Shown piece after piece: positions 1 to 13,170 of a DNA stretch of 64,000 nucleotides. Where the stretch lies: NCBI GenBank assembly GCA_037176705.1, contig CM073885.1:89023001-89087000 (forward strand), in the 5' to 3' direction. The DNA is from Molossus alvarezi (Eukaryota; Chordata; Mammalia; Chiroptera; Molossidae). Numbering within the stretch: position 1 is the stretch's first letter; every line of letters begins with the position of its first letter. The position numbers were made by a program, and so were the translations under genes. The notes under the pieces were generated by a model that worked only from the letters and a program-made list of their open reading frames with translations, did no database searches and had not been told where the DNA came from.

Positions 1-849
1 ATTTGAAAGCCTACAAATTCTACTTTTTGTATTAGATTTCAAAGGCATCAACAACAGTTTTGATACTACTTTGTTCTTCCAACAGCATTTATACTAAAGA
101 AGACTGTAAAGCTTCATGACATATTCCTTTTATCTATATCAACTGCTAACAGAACCCATCAAAACAACATCTTAGAGTGGTCCAACCCCATTATTTATAA
201 GTAAACATTCATTTAGACTAAGACCTAGCTAAAGGTTGTCCTTTCCTTAGAAGTATAGAGTTAAGAATCCCATGATTCTCTGCACATTATATTCCATCTA
301 ATTTTGGACTGGCAACTGAGATTTGTTCAATTTAGAGTTGGATCAAGCTTCATCTTTCACCTCTTTCTCTTTCTTCTCTTTAAATCAAGCTTCCGTTCAG
401 AAGAATTTTAATCTCTTAGTAGATAACAATATGTTCTTAATTCTATTAGCTAAGAGTAAATATGAATTCTATTGTCAGTAATGGTTAGAGTGATAAGAAA
501 ATAATTTCCTACTCTTTATCAAAGGACTATCTAAATCTTCAAGTTCAGTCAAGAAAGAGGAGGTACAAGGGCAACATAAAGGAAAAAGTTACCTGGCTGG
601 ATGGAGCACAGAGATGAGCTCATGAACAGGACAGTACAGAAGAATCCCAAATGATAAACTAATTACTTGGAAAAATAGAATAAAAGAGAAGTAATAGATT
701 TCAAATTAAGGACTATTTTAAAGCAGAAAGAAACCTACAAGATCATCTTGTATCTTCCTTCCACTTTTCAGTGAAGAAATAGGCCCAGAGGTAATGTCAC
801 AGCTAGGCCTAGGACACAAATCTCTCCCCAACATACCATAAAGCCTAAA
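1..849. other. Intronic DNA without recognisable element
   Basis: AT-rich sequence with no credible exon, RNA gene or repeat that I can name. Confidence 0.5.
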
Positions 850-1330
850 CAGTAACAATTACCAGCCATTCCCCTTTATCTCTTTCATCTCATCCCCTAT
901 TACATTCCCCCTTTTCACTCCACTCCAGACACACTGCCCCCTGCCATGTCTTTAACACATCAAGTGTACACCCGCCTTAGGACTTTCATGATTGCTGTTC
1001 CTAAAGCCAAGAATTCTGCCCATCCCCCCAGGTACCCTGCTTCTCTCTGTCACTTCCTTCGAGTCTTGATTCAAACATCACCAAGCAGTGAGGTCTTCAC
1101 TGGCCATCCTATCTAAAACTATAACTCCCTCATCATTACGCTGGGTATTTCCTATTCCCCTTCCTACTTTTTCTTTTTTTGCACCTATATCAATATGTAA
1201 CATACTATATGCTTACTTACTTATCTTGTTAATTATCTCTCCCCAACTATAATGTTGATTCTATTGGGGTAAGGATTTTTTTGTTATTTACTAGTGTACA
1301 TGGGAACCTAGAACAGTAGGGAGTCATGGA
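850..1330 (+). repeat. L2 LINE 3' fragment
   Basis: The order of blocks follows L2: a C-rich CTTCACTGGCCATCCTATCT part, then CTTATCTTGTTAATTATCTC and ATTGGGGTAAGGA near the end. It is divergent and noncoding. A short piece resembling a MER5-type MITE (AAATTCTGATTCAATAGGTC, from about 1352) follows it. Confidence 0.65.
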
Positions 1331-1339
1331 GATACTCTG

Positions 1340-1402
1340 CTCCATCCAAAGAAATTCTGATTCAATAGGTCTGAGTTGGGGTCCAACAAACTGCATTTGT
1401 AC
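1340..1402. repeat. MER5-like hAT MITE fragment
   Basis: The words TTCTGATTCAATAGGTCTG and GCATTTGTA match the middle of the MER5-type nonautonomous hAT family. Only the core is left. Confidence 0.4.
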
Positions 1403-1739
1403 CACTCCAGGGCATAAGATAACCATAATGTGAAAAATAATAATATATAGATAATACAGGAAAGAAAAAAATTAAAATATGCTATAAAGGCCCAAGCCTT
1501 GGGACCAGCAAGATTATGGTAACAATAATCTACATTAATCAACAGTAACACTGACGAGTTGTGGGTTTTTTTAATTATAAATCAAGTAGTTAACATTCTG
1601 TCATATGGGTTGATAGTCACATATTGCATGGGACATATGTATACAAAAAATATTTCATTGTTTATCTAAAATTATATTTTAATTGAGGTGTCCTATATTT
1701 TTATTTAATAAATCTAGCAACCTCACCCCGGCATCTCTT

Positions 1740-2545
1740 CACAACAGTGAAGTCAGAATGACTGGGTTGAAATATAAGTCAGATCATGTCTAAAAACTCT
1801 TCATTGCCACCCCTCCCCCATTTCACTCATGTAAAAGCCAAAGTCCTTACAATTCACCAGACCCCATATAATCTGTTGAGTTCTCCACACCCCTGCCTCC
1901 CAACCCTGTAAATTTTCAGCACCGATGATTCTGGTCTACTTCTTACTTCAGAAGTCACAGTGGCCTTTTTTTTAATCCTCACCCGAGGATATTCTTCCAT
2001 TGAGTTTCAGACATAGTGGGAGGAATGAAGGGAGGGAAAGAGAGAGAGAGAGAAACATCCATGTGAGAGAGACACCATGATTGGTTGCCTCCTGCATGAC
2101 CAGGGCCGGGGAGCAAACCGCAACAGTTATGTGCCCTTGACCAGAATCAAACCTGAGAGTCTTTGGTCAATGGGCCAACAATCTAACAGTTGAGCTAAAC
2201 CTGCCAGGGCTCACAGTGGCCTTTTTATTATTACTTGAATAGTATGCTAGATACCCTCCCACCCTTCAATTCGTTGTACCTTTTGCCTGCCTGACACAGT
2301 ATGACTACCCTCCGGTAGTCACACAGACTACTCTTCAACTCCTTCAAGTCTCTGCTCAGATGTCCTATTTTCAGTGGGGTCTACCCTATTCCAAATTGCA
2401 AACACATCCTCACCATCAAGCACTTCCTCTGCCCCTTGATCACTTTCTAACATATTATGTAAAATACTTAATTGTGTTTATTATCTATCCCCTAAATACC
2501 TAAACAGTAAGCATGAAATAAATATTTGATGAATGAATGAATGAA
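1740..2545 (+). repeat. L2 LINE 3' end, split by a Ves SINE
   Basis: An L2-like stretch (TCTGCTCAGATGTCCTATTT, then AAATATTTGATGAATGAATG at the 3' end) is interrupted by the minus-strand SINE at 1967-2210. The terminal GAATGAATGAATG run is typical of L2. Confidence 0.7.
1967..2210 (-). mobile_element. Ves SINE
   Basis: Minus-strand tRNA-derived SINE with its poly(T) side at the left. The target site TCACAGTGGCC is repeated at 1955-1965 and 2211-2221. It is moderately diverged. Confidence 0.9.
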
Positions 2546-2841
2546 CAAACCTCTATTTGTTCCTCTGTAGAGTATCAAGATCAGTTACTATATGGTCTCT
2601 GTTAAGCTTTGCCATTGTGGTATTTCATGAAATTCTACTTCTATACTAACATTTTTAGTTATAGGATTCAAAATTAGATAATACACACAAAGTTAAAGAT
2701 ATTCTGGTGTGAAAGAAAGGGTCATAAATTTCCTTAAAGTTTCTTCCTAACCACTACTTTTCCCCAAGAAAATCCAATGTTATCTTCAATTATCTATTCA
2801 TCTACACTCTAGAAAAATGGGACTTTACAAAGAAAATCTAA

Positions 2842-3098
2842 TCCTGGCTCAGTGGCTCAGCTGTTTGGAGTGTCATGGCATACACCGAAAAGGTTTCAGG
2901 TTTGATTCCCAGTCAGGGCACATACATAGGATGTGGGTTCAATACCCGGTCAGGTGTACATGTGTGCGGGAGGCAACCAATCAATGCTCCTCTCTCACAT
3001 CAGTGTTTCTCTCCCTTCCTCTCTTTCAAAACAAAACCAAAATCAATGAAAACATATCCTTGGGTTAGGGGGTACAAAAAAGAAAAACAAAAAAAAAT
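2842..3098 (+). mobile_element. Ves SINE, older variant
   Basis: Plus strand, with head TCCTGGCTCAGTGGCTCAG, a second box-like repeat (GGGTTCAATACCCGGTCAGG) and tail ATATCCTTGGGTTAGGG. It is more diverged than most copies. Short open frames in it are meaningless. Confidence 0.8.
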
Positions 3099-3986
3099 TT
3101 AGTGCAAAAAAATGGCTATAGTAGGTTGCTATAAAAAAAAATAAAAGTGGGACAGGGAGAAAATGGCAGCACAGTGAACGGAAGCTACACAGACGGTCTC
3201 CCAGAACCAATCTGGAATTACAACTATAACACAGACAAATCGACGGGAAAAAAAAAAAACAGAAAAGCAGCTTGCGAGGACCATATAACCAGGGACACTG
3301 ACTGAATCCTGGTAGGATCGCGAAGGCGCAAGATGGGGGCTGGGAGCCCACGGTCGGCAGGTCGGCAGCTCGGCAGCGGCCTCTGCTGGGAGCGGCGCCT
3401 TCGGGTTACACTCCCAGGTGGCTCCACAGCGCAGCCGGGACATAGGATATAAAAGCCACAGCCACTCACCTTGGGCTCTGGCAGAGGGAAGGCAGACTGG
3501 ACTGGAACTATGTCAGGACACTCAGGATTTGGAGGGCACTCAGAGCTTTTGCTGAGTTGCAGCCACGGAGGACAGTGGCCATAATGCTCCTTCCCAGGGC
3601 TCTGAGGAGAGGCAGCAGCCCCTCCCTCGGAGATCCAACCCCGCCCTGTGGGCAATTGAAGTGCTAATTGAAGCTCATTAACAACCAGTATCTGCCCCAC
3701 CCTCGTGAAATCCCCTTATGCTAAGCACCTGAGGGAGTTTTTCAATCACCTGACAACGCAAAACTCATCAAGTAACCTCAACTGCTAGCTTCCAGGCAAA
3801 CGGGTAGAGGATAACAGTACCTTTCCTGGGCTAGCAACTGTAACCAGGAAAGTAAGAGTTGACAGTGGTGTTTGACGTGGGTCCTCCCTCACTCATCTAA
3901 ATCCAGGAGAGGGAGCCACAAACAGCAGAACACCAACACCCACAGGGAAAACTTGACAGGCTCCGAAGCCCTCTGTGATAGCCAAA

Positions 3987-4872
3987 ATGGTAAAACACAG
4001 AAACAGAGGCCAAATGAAAGAGCAGGAGACCTCCACCGAACATGACATCAATGTAGAGCAATTAGGCATGTTAACAGAGCTAGAATTCAGGGCGATGATC
4101 TTGAGGAAGCTCAACAGGATGAGTAAGGACAGAGAGATGCTGACAATAAGCCAATAGGAAATTAAAAACCATCAGGAAGAGATCAAAAATGACATATCAA
4201 AATTAAAAACACATTGGAAGGTTTAAAAAGCAGAGTAGGAGAAGCTGAGGACCTCATCAGCGAATTAGAAGACAGGGTAGAAAAAAATCAACCAATAAGA
4301 AAACGAAAAGGAAAAAACGATTTAAAAACAGGAAGACAGCTTAAGAGAACTGTGGGACAACTGGAAATGTAATAATATTCGCATCATAGGAGTCCACAAA
4401 GAAGAAGAAAAGGAGCAAGGGATAAAGAATATATTCAAAGAAATAGTGACAGAAAACTTCCCTAATTTGGTGAAGGAAGAAGGCATTCAAGTTCAAGAAG
4501 CACAGAGAGTCCCAAGTAAAAAGAACCCAAAGAGGCCCACAACAAGACACATAGGAATTAAAATGGCAAAAATGAAAGACAAAGAGAGAATCCTAAAGGC
4601 AGCAAGAGATAAGCAACAGGTTACCTACAAAGGAAACCCCATAAGGCTCTCTCTCAGCTGACTTCTCACAAGAAACACTACAGGCCAGAAGGGAATGGCA
4701 TGAAGTAATCAAGGTCATGAAAAACAAGACTCTGAATCCAAGACTACTCTACCCAGCAAGGCTATCATTCAAAATAGAAGGCCAAATAAAGAGTTTCCCA
4801 GACAAAAAAAGGCTAAGGGAATACATTACCACCAAACCAGCACTGCAAGAAATGGTAAAAGGACTTCTGTAA
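3987..4872 (+). pseudogene. L1 copy A ORF1 (RNA-binding chaperone) remnant
   Basis: ORF1 would start at the ATG at 3987 (MVKHRNRGQMKEQETSTEHD) and end at the stop at 4870-4872. It is broken by an early stop at 4155-4157 and by frame changes afterwards. The middle, around 4180-4320, is rich in Lys/Glu with heptad-like spacing, as in the coiled coil of ORF1p. The segment at 4446-4661 carries the conserved C-terminal part with KNPKRPTTRHIGIKMAKMKD and KERILKAARDKQQVTYKG. No intact product is possible. Confidence 0.88.
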
Positions 4873-4917
4873 TTAGCAGTAGATATGGGAAGAAAAATAT
4901 AACCACACTAAACAAAA

Positions 4918-7900
4918 ATGGCAATAAATAAGTACATATCGATAATCACCTTAAATGTAAATGGATTGAATGCTCCCATAAAAAGACAAGGAGTAGCTGA
5001 TTGGATAAGAAAGCATGACTCATCTATATGTTGTTTACAAGAGACCCACCTCACAACAAAAGACTCACATAGATTAAAAGTTTCCAAGCAAATGGAAAGC
5101 AAAAAAAAAGCTGGGGTAGCAATACTCATATCTGATTAAATAGATTTCAAAATGAAGGCCATACCTAGAGACAAAGAAGGCCACTACATAATATTGGAAA
5201 GATCTATCCAACAGGAAGATATAACCTTGATAAACATATATGCACCCAATATAGGAGCAACAAAATGCATTAAAAATCTTCTGGAAGACTTCCAAGGAGA
5301 AATTGACAGCAATACAATCATAGCAGGGGACTTCAACACCCCGTTGACAGCACTGGATAGATCCTCTAGACAAAAAATTAGCAAGGAAACAGAGACTCTA
5401 AATGAAGCACTAGATCAAATGGATTTAATAGATATCTACAGAGAATTACACCCCAAAACTACAGAATTCACATTCTTCTCAAATGCACATGGGACATTCT
5501 CAAAGATAGACCACATGATAGGACACAAACTAAATGTGTACAAGTTCAAGAAGACTGAAATCATATCAAGCATCTTCTCAGATCACAATGGCATGAAACT
5601 AGAAATCAATTGCAAAAAGAACATGCAAAGACATTTCAACACATAGAGGCTAAATAGCATGTTATTAAACAATGAATGGGTTACCGAGGAGATCAAGGAA
5701 GAAATTAAACACTTCCTGGAAACCAATGAAAATGAACACACAACAACACAAAATATGAGATGCAGCGAAAGCAGTTCTGAGAGGGAAGTCCATAGAACTA
5801 CAGGCCTACCTCAAGAAAGAAGAAAAATTTCTAATTGACTGTCTAACCTCACAACTTAAAGAATTAGAAAGCAAACAAAAAGAAAACCCCAGAGCAAGTA
5901 GAAGGAGGGAAATAGTAAAGATCAGATCAGAAAAAAATGACAAAGAGACCAAAAAAACAATTCAAACGATCAATGAAATAAAGAGCTGGTTTTTCGAAAA
6001 GATAAACAAGATTGATGGACCCTTGGCTAGACTCACCAAGAAACAGAGAGAGAGAACCCAAATACACAAAATCAGAAATGAAAGAGAAGAAGTAACAACC
6101 AACAGAACAGAAATACAAAATCGTTAACAGCTACTATGAACAAGTATATGGCAACAAATTCGACAATCTAAGCAAAATGGACAAATTTCTAGAAACACAT
6201 AGTCTCCCAAAACTGGACTGGGAAGAGACAGAAAACTTGAACAGACCAATAACAACTAAGGAAATTGAAGAGGTAATCAAGACTCCCCCAGCAAACAAAA
6301 GCCCAGGCCCAGATGGCTTCATGGGGGAGTTTTACCGAACATTCAAAGAAGAACTAACACCCATTCTCCTCAAACTACTTCAAAAAATTCAAGAAGAAGG
6401 AAAACTTCCAAACACGTTCTATGAGGCCAGCATAATTCTAATTCCAAAACCAGAAAAAGACACTACAAAGAAAGAAAACCACAGGCCAATATCCCTGCTG
6501 AACATAGACGCCAAAATCCTGAACAAAATTCTAGCAAATCCGATCCAGCAATACATCAAAAAAATTATTCACCATGACCAAGTGGGATTCATTCCAGCGA
6601 TGCAAGGCTGGTACAATATTCGCAAATCAATAAATGTGATACACCACATAAACAAAATGAAGAATAAAAACCACATGATCCTATCAATAGATGCTGAAAA
6701 AGCATTCGACAAAATCAAGCATCCATTTCTCAGCAATGTGGGAATAGAGGGATCATATCTCGACATAATAAAGGCCATATATGAAAGACCTACAGCCAAC
6801 ATCATACTCAATGGACAGAAACTAAAAACATTTCCCTTAAGAACAGGAACAAGACAGGGATGTCCACTTTTGCCACTCTTATTTAACATTGTACTGGAAG
6901 TCTTAGCCACAGCAATCAGACATGAGGAAAAAATAAAAGGGATCCAAATTGGAAAGGAGGAAGTGAAACTGTCATTATTTGCAGATGACATGATATTATA
7001 CATAGAAAACCCTAAGGGCTCCATGAAATATCTACTAGACTTAATAAATGAATTTGGCAAAGTAGCAGGATACAAAATTAGCGTCAAGAAATCGACGGCA
7101 TTCTTATACACTAATGATGAACTCACAGAAAGAGAAACTGAAAAGACAATCCCATTTACCATCGCGGCAAAAAAATTAAGATACCTAGGAATAAACTTAA
7201 CCAAAGAAGTAAAGGACCTATTTGCAGACAACTACAGGACATTGGAAAACGAAATAAAGGAAGATATAAAAAAGTGGAAGCACATACCCTATTCATGGAT
7301 TGGAAGAATTAACATCATTAAAATGTCCATACTACCCACAGCAATCTACAGATGCAATGCAATCCCCATCAAAATACCAACGACATATTTCACAGAACTA
7401 GAACAAATACTTCAGAAGTTCATATGGAGTCAAAAAAGCCCCCGAATGGCCATAGCAATTTTGAAAAAGGACAAAGTAGGTGGGATCACAATACCAGATA
7501 TCAGGTTATACTACAAAGCGACTGTAATCAAAACAGCCTGGTACTGGCACAAGAACAGGCATATTGACCAGTGGAACAGAACTGAAAACCTAGAAATGGA
7601 CCCAAGGCAATATGCTCAATTAATATTTGACGAAGGTGGCAAGAGCATACAGTGGAGCAAAGACAGCCTCTTTAATAAATGGTGTTGGGAAAATTAGACA
7701 GCTACATGCAAAAAAAATGAAGCTAGACCATCAACTTACACCATACACAAAATAAACTCAAAAAGGATAAATGACTTAAATGTGACCGGTGAATCCATAA
7801 AAATTCTAGAAGAAAATGTAGGCATCAAAAATTCAGACATCATACGCAACAGAATTTTCACTGATACATCACCTAAGGCAACAGAAACAAAGGAGAAAAT

Positions 7901-8676
7901 GAACACTTGGGACTACATCAAACTAAAAAGCTTCTGCACAGCAAAAGAATCAATCATCAAAATGGAAAGCCAACCCACTGTATGGGAGAACATCATTGCC
8001 AATGACACATCAGATAAGGGGTTAATTTCCAATATATATAGAGTGCTCATACAACTCAACAAAAGGAAGACAAAGAACCCAATTAAAAAATGGGCAGAGA
8101 ACAAATAGACACCTCTCCAAACAGGACATACAAATGGCCAAGAGACATATGAAGAAATGCTCAACATCACTAATCATCAGAGAGATGCAAATTAAAACAA
8201 CAAGGAGGTATCACCTCACACCTGTCAGAATGGCCGCCATCAACAAATCATCAAACAAGTGTTGGCGAGGTTGTAGAGAAAAGGGGACTCTAGTACACTG
8301 CTGGTGGGAATGCAGACTGGTGTAGCCACTATGGAAAACACCATGGTGTTACCTCAAAAAATTAAAAATTGAACTTCCATTTGACCCAGTGATCCCGCTT
8401 CTAGGAATATACCCCAAGAAGCCTGAAACACCAATCAGGAAGAATATATGTACCCCCATGTTCATAGCAGCACTATTTACAATAGCTAAGATCTGGAAAC
8501 AGCCCAAGTGTCCATCAGTAGACAAATGGATAAAGAAGCAGTGGTACATATACACAATGGAGTACTATGCAGCGGTAAGAAAGAAAGATCTCTTATCCTT
8601 TGAGATGACATGGAGGGACCTAGAAAGTATTATCCTAAGTGAAATAAGCCAAGTGGAAAAGACAAATACCACATGA
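4918..8676 (+). pseudogene. L1 copy A ORF2 (endonuclease / reverse transcriptase) remnant
   Basis: The start MAINKYISIITLNVNGLNAP at 4918 begins an APE-type endonuclease domain: QETHL at about 5040, NIYAPN at about 5232, AGDFNT at about 5323 and SDHNG at about 5578. It is cut by a stop at 5137-5139 and frame changes near 5640-6170. The longest open segment, 6177-7697, holds the reverse transcriptase with [10 protein letters not shown] (about 6840) and the catalytic FADD (about 6980). After a stop at 7695-7697 the C-terminal part continues in other frames and keeps the Cys-rich CWRGC...HCWWEC motif (8260-8313). The reading ends at 8674-8676. The total length is equivalent to about 1253 codons, close to a normal mammalian ORF2. 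Confidence 0.93.
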
Positions 8677-8956
8677 TCTCACTTATATACGGAATATAAT
8701 GAACATAAGAGTCTGAGGAATATGGTAGACCCAGAAACATGGAAGTAGGGCACAGACTGACATCCCTCAGAAGAGGGGGTGGGGGTGTGTCAAGAGATAA
8801 ATCACAGAACTTATATGCATGTATGCATGACCAATGGACATGGACAACTAAGCTGGGTACGGGGCGGGGATAGGTTTGGGAGGGGGGTGCCAATGGGGTA
8901 AAAAAGGAGAAATATCTGTAACAAAAAAATAAATAATTAATTTAAAAAATAAAAGT

Positions 8957-10899
8957 AAAAATGAACAAAAATAAGAAAACCAAAAAATATATATATGAGC
9001 ACACTACCTAAATCTTTGAAAACTAAGCCATAACATGGTATGAAAGGCCTCATTAAAAAGAGGGCAATATTTAACCTGCTCACTAGGTTAGGTTCAATAG
9101 GATTTCAAATATAAAAGCTGCACAGGAGTTTTGTTCTGGGTTTGTTTGTTTGTTTCCTTTCCAGAGCAGGATGAGCAAGACAAGAAGCGATTCCTTTAAG
9201 TCTCCCATTTTCATCTAATCCATAACAGGGAAAGTAAATTAAGAGTAAAACATCTAACATTAAGAAAATAAAAACCTTAAATCCTTGCCCTGTATAACTA
9301 AAGAAAACAAGTATTAATGCCCGTAGTAAGTAAAGTCTTCAAAATCAGAGAAAATTTTGAAAGCCTTCTATCAGCATGGTAATGCATAACATATAGAAAA
9401 AGATACTTCTAGGCACTAATCCCTAAAAATAAAGTCATCTTATTTGTGACATCAACCAGTCACTTTTTTGCCAGACCTAGAAACTTAAGGAAACAAGAGC
9501 CTTTCCCGAGCCCGATAAAGTACTGCCACTAAAGCACTAAACCAACATCATTTCCTTCCAAGTGTCCTTAACTAAACTGCAATGCAGGGAAGAGCATTTA
9601 CAATTCTGATAGCAGCTCTTCCTAAGAAAAGCAGTGCAGCAATCACAGGAATCGGATGTGAATAGAGTACTTGATCCACACTTCAGATTCAAACTCTAAG
9701 GAGCCAAACAGTTAGTTTTGAAACCCATGCCTGCACATGCCCTCTGCTCTGGTCCTCTAGTGACCCTTCCAATACTGCCCTGCTGAGGATTAAGGGCCCT
9801 TTTTATTCCTCTAGGAGATGTGATGGGGGAAATAATTTACTGAGAAAAAAACTGAGAGAAAAGAAAATGAACTGGTGAGAGCCAAGTTAGTGGGGGAGAA
9901 GAAATAATTAAGGGAAAAAAGATAGATTATTCATTGGGAAAGATGTGGATAACTTATCGACAAAATCAGATCATAAAATTCAAAGGATATGCAATAGTTG
10001 TGCCAGTGATGTGTTATAAATGAAATAAAACTGAGGAAGAATATATTAAATGTAAAATTAGGGTAATCATTCTCTTTCTAACTTAATCTAATTCAGCAAC
10101 TTCCATGAACAAAGTGAGAGAATGAATTACTGGCAGCAAGCTGCACTTTATCAAAAGAAATTTAAAAGGTAGGCCAAAGGGTACCGAGGAGGAAACCCCT
10201 AGCCAACAGCTTCTTTGGAGCTATTCAAAACAAAACTGCTACTGCTTCTAATTGGAAATCTGAAAGCATGTTGTGCGTTATGCTTCCTACCTAAAGCCAT
10301 ACAGAAAATAGAAAGGAAAAGCAGTGGGCTTTTTATCTATCTAAACATTTTCTTATAAAACAGTATTTTTACTTTGTGTTGGCTGAATGTGGTACGTGTG
10401 TCTGTACGCATATGGAGGAGGGGGAAGAGCAAGTAAGAAAAATGTCCTAACAGAAGATTGGCTTTAGGATCTATTATAACACAGTTCACTCCTCTGTTAC
10501 ACAATTAATTTAAACAAGAAAACACTGCCTTATCTTTCACTTCAATATTTGACATTAAGTTCCTTATCCAGTGCACTGAATTATTCTTAAAAAAGATGCC
10601 ACAGAGGCAGACACACAAGTCTCAAGTCAATTAATACTATTAATAAACATAGTGGTTACCCATTAGCAAATATAACTTTTTCTATAAAATGCATGAACCT
10701 TAAGAATTTATTTAATCCGCTTAATTGCAGATGGCATCTAGATCATGAGTGAAATTTATACATTTTACCATATTCAAATATATACATAACTACATAACAA
10801 ATTAAAAATAGTTCAAAAACTATGGAAAAAAACACAAGGTACCAACCATTATAATCATCACCTACTAAATGAGGTTCTACAAATATAATTACCTAAACC
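8957..10899. other. Intronic DNA without recognisable element
   Basis: About 1.9 kb of AT-rich sequence with no SINE, LINE or credible exon. This is one of the longer repeat-free stretches of the window. Confidence 0.5.
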
Positions 10900-10965
10900 C
10901 AGTATATATTTCAATTACAGTTGACATACAATATTATATTAGTTTCTGGGAGTTTTGTTTTATAA
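10900..10965 (-). repeat. L1 3'-end fragment
   Basis: TTTCAATTACAGTTGACATA followed by CAATATTATATTAGTTTC is the reverse complement of the terminal L1 sequence seen also at 26225-26310. Confidence 0.6.
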
Positions 10966-11369
10966 AAAGAGCAAAAATCATGTCTAGTTTACGGTTTTAT
11001 ACAACATCACTGTGAAAATAGCCTCTATTAAATATTAAATAACATCATTCAGAGAAATTGGATTTAGGGTGTTTGTTATATTAGCCAATTTTTAAGTTGA
11101 TATTAATATAGATTACACATAATAGACACATCGAAAAATGCAGTAAGAAAATAAACAAAGGCTCAAATGCTCAAGCCTAGAAGATATTTGGCTGGGCCAA
11201 AAGGAAATCAGCTATTGATTACAATGGATACTAAGCAAGAAGAGAAGCAATTTATTATATTCTGCTTCTTATTTTTTGTTGTTGTTGTAACTGTATAGGC
11301 ATTTGTGTTTCTTTACTAAATCAAATGCACAGTCCTTATTACAGGCTAAATATACATAAAAATAACCAG

Positions 11370-11580
11370 TTATTTAGTCCTTACTATGTGTGAGTCATTA
11401 TGCTAGAAACATTACATATATAGCTCTGTGTTTCACAATAGCTCTGTAAAGTAGCTGCACGTTATTCTTACACATTTCATAGATGAGGGACCTGAGCTCT
11501 GAGAGGTCAAGCGCCTTGCCCATGTCCACACATTTGGTAAGTAAAGAGCTGGGGTTCTAATTCAGATTTGCCTAAAACCA
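11370..11580 (-). repeat. MIR SINE
   Basis: Contains CCTTACTATGTGTGAGTCAT, then ACATTTCATAGATGAGGGAC, then GGTCAAGCGCCTTGCCCA, in the order of a reversed MIR. Confidence 0.85.
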
Positions 11581-11594
11581 AAGTTCACACTTTT

Positions 11595-11790
11595 CCTAAC
11601 AAATATATCCAAACCTAGCTGGGTATCAGAATTATCTGGGGAACTTATTAACAAAATTGATGGTCAAATCCCAGATCTAAAAATATCAATTCACAGCGAT
11701 TCTGATTTATTTAACAAGCTCCCCAGGTGATGCTTATGCAGCAAGCTGGCACTGGTCTTAGGAGAGCACTTAAAAACCACTCTACTACCT
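11595..11790. repeat. MER5-type hAT MITE
   Basis: AGAATTATCTGGGGAACTTA, then GATTCTGATTTATTTAAC, CCCCAGGTGATGCTTATGCA and AAAAACCACTCT at the end match the MER5-type hAT MITE layout. Confidence 0.7.
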
Positions 11791-12119
11791 CCAACTGCCT
11801 CTTCTGTTAGTTTAGTGATCAGAAGGTGAGATCACGGGGTCCTAGGCATCAAGTTTCATATTCAGTAAGTGTTCTGAGTAGAGTAACGACCCAATTCTAT
11901 TTTAGACTGGGAAATAAATTTTAATAAGTGACACCACCTTTTTTTCATTCAGCACCAAAACCTGGAGTCATCTTTAATTCCTCCTTCCCTTCTGTCCCTT
12001 AAATTTGCCTCTTCCTTTGCCTTTCTACTGCTCTCTAGAGGACATTAGCATCTGTGGACACTACTAGCTGCTACCCACTGAGACCCCTTACTCTGCCGAC
12101 ACACACACACACCCTTTTT

Positions 12120-12415
12120 TTTTTTCATAGGCAGAGGTCACCTCCTACTATAAAGGTGGAAAATGTCAGATTCTCCACTTTCCTGGCCTCCCTTGCAGCT
12201 AAGTCACAGTTATAAGGCAATCTTAGTGAAGTGCCTGGCGAAAGTTTTCTTCCCTAATAAAAACAATAACAAAGCACACCCTTTTTTCCTCCGTTGTAAG
12301 ACAGCCATCTTGTGACCATAAGGATTAAGCCAAGAGAAATGTAGAAATGCCAACCCAGGGCCGTCATATAGTTAGAATGGTTTTTAACCAACTCTTTAAC
12401 TTCCAGATTTCTTGT
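12120..12415 (+). repeat. Old interspersed repeat, family not resolved (LTR-like)
   Basis: CTGGCCTCCCTTGCAGCTAA and CAGCCATCTTGTGACCATAA are recurring words of an ancient mammalian LTR-like repeat. I could not fix the family. Confidence 0.4.
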
Positions 12416-12464
12416 TAAATGAAATAATAAACCCCTACTTTCAAAACAATTTTAGTTGATAAGT

Positions 12465-13110
12465 AAACCCTCACTCTGGCCATTGCAACAGCCTCTCTTG
12501 CCTCCAATCTGCCTCTAATTTGTCCTTCAACATCACTATAAATCTTACCTTTGAAAAACACAGATTTTACCATGAACTATACACTAGTAGAAAACTTTCT
12601 AATATAGCCCACTGATCAAGGACAAAATCCATTCTCCTGTACATATGAATCCAGTCTATCTTCAACTGAATTCTCCACAACCCTCTTATCCTAATATACC
12701 ATACACTACAGCCATATAGACCAATTCTCATTCCAAACACCTTATAATAAATTTCCTGCTACAAAACTTTGCTCACATAATTCCTTCAACCTAGAACTCC
12801 CTTACTTTCTGCTATTTTTCTACCTGCCAAATTCTACCTAGCCATCAAATTACTACCTCTGCTTAAAACCAGAATTGACTTCTGTCCACTCTGATATTAA
12901 CATACTCTGTGTATACCAACAACTGCTGCACTTACCACATTCTTACTAATGATATGTATATCTTATTATCACATATCTTGTCATATGTAAATAAATATGT
13001 ACATCTACCTCTCCCACAAGGCAGGAGATATTGTGAAGTTAGCACCATGAGTAAACACACTGTCTGGTATAAGATAGTCCTTGGATTGTTAAGTCAAATT
13101 TGTCCATAAT
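12465..13110 (+). repeat. L2 LINE 3' part
   Basis: A C/T-rich L2-like course, with words such as CTCACATAATTCCTTCAACC, CTAGCCATCAAATTACTACC and CTCTCCCACAAGGCAGGAGA. It is divergent. The 66-codon frame at 12909-13109 is not a gene. Confidence 0.65.
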
Positions 13111-13170
13111 CACTGAGACAATCTCAAATATGTTGTTTAGGACACAAAAAAGATGAAGATTATATTTTAA

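Larger units (their letters stand above)
3149..8943 (+). mobile_element. LINE-1 copy A, near full length, inactive
   Basis: A 5.8-kb L1 with a 5' UTR (3149-3986), ORF1 remnant, 45-base spacer, ORF2 remnant, 267-base 3' UTR with a G-rich tract near 8770-8890, and an A-rich tail. A low-complexity target duplication AAAAAATAAAAGT is seen at about 3136-3148 and 8944-8956, supporting these ends. Both ORFs contain stops and frameshifts, so it cannot move by itself. It lies sense on the plus strand, antisense to NUBPL, within intron 3. Confidence 0.92.

Noticed and set aside
6177..7697. 506-codon frame with reverse transcriptase motifs as a possible active gene
   Set aside because: It is the middle of L1 copy A ORF2. 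Endonuclease and C-terminal parts are in other frames with stops, so it is a dead copy.
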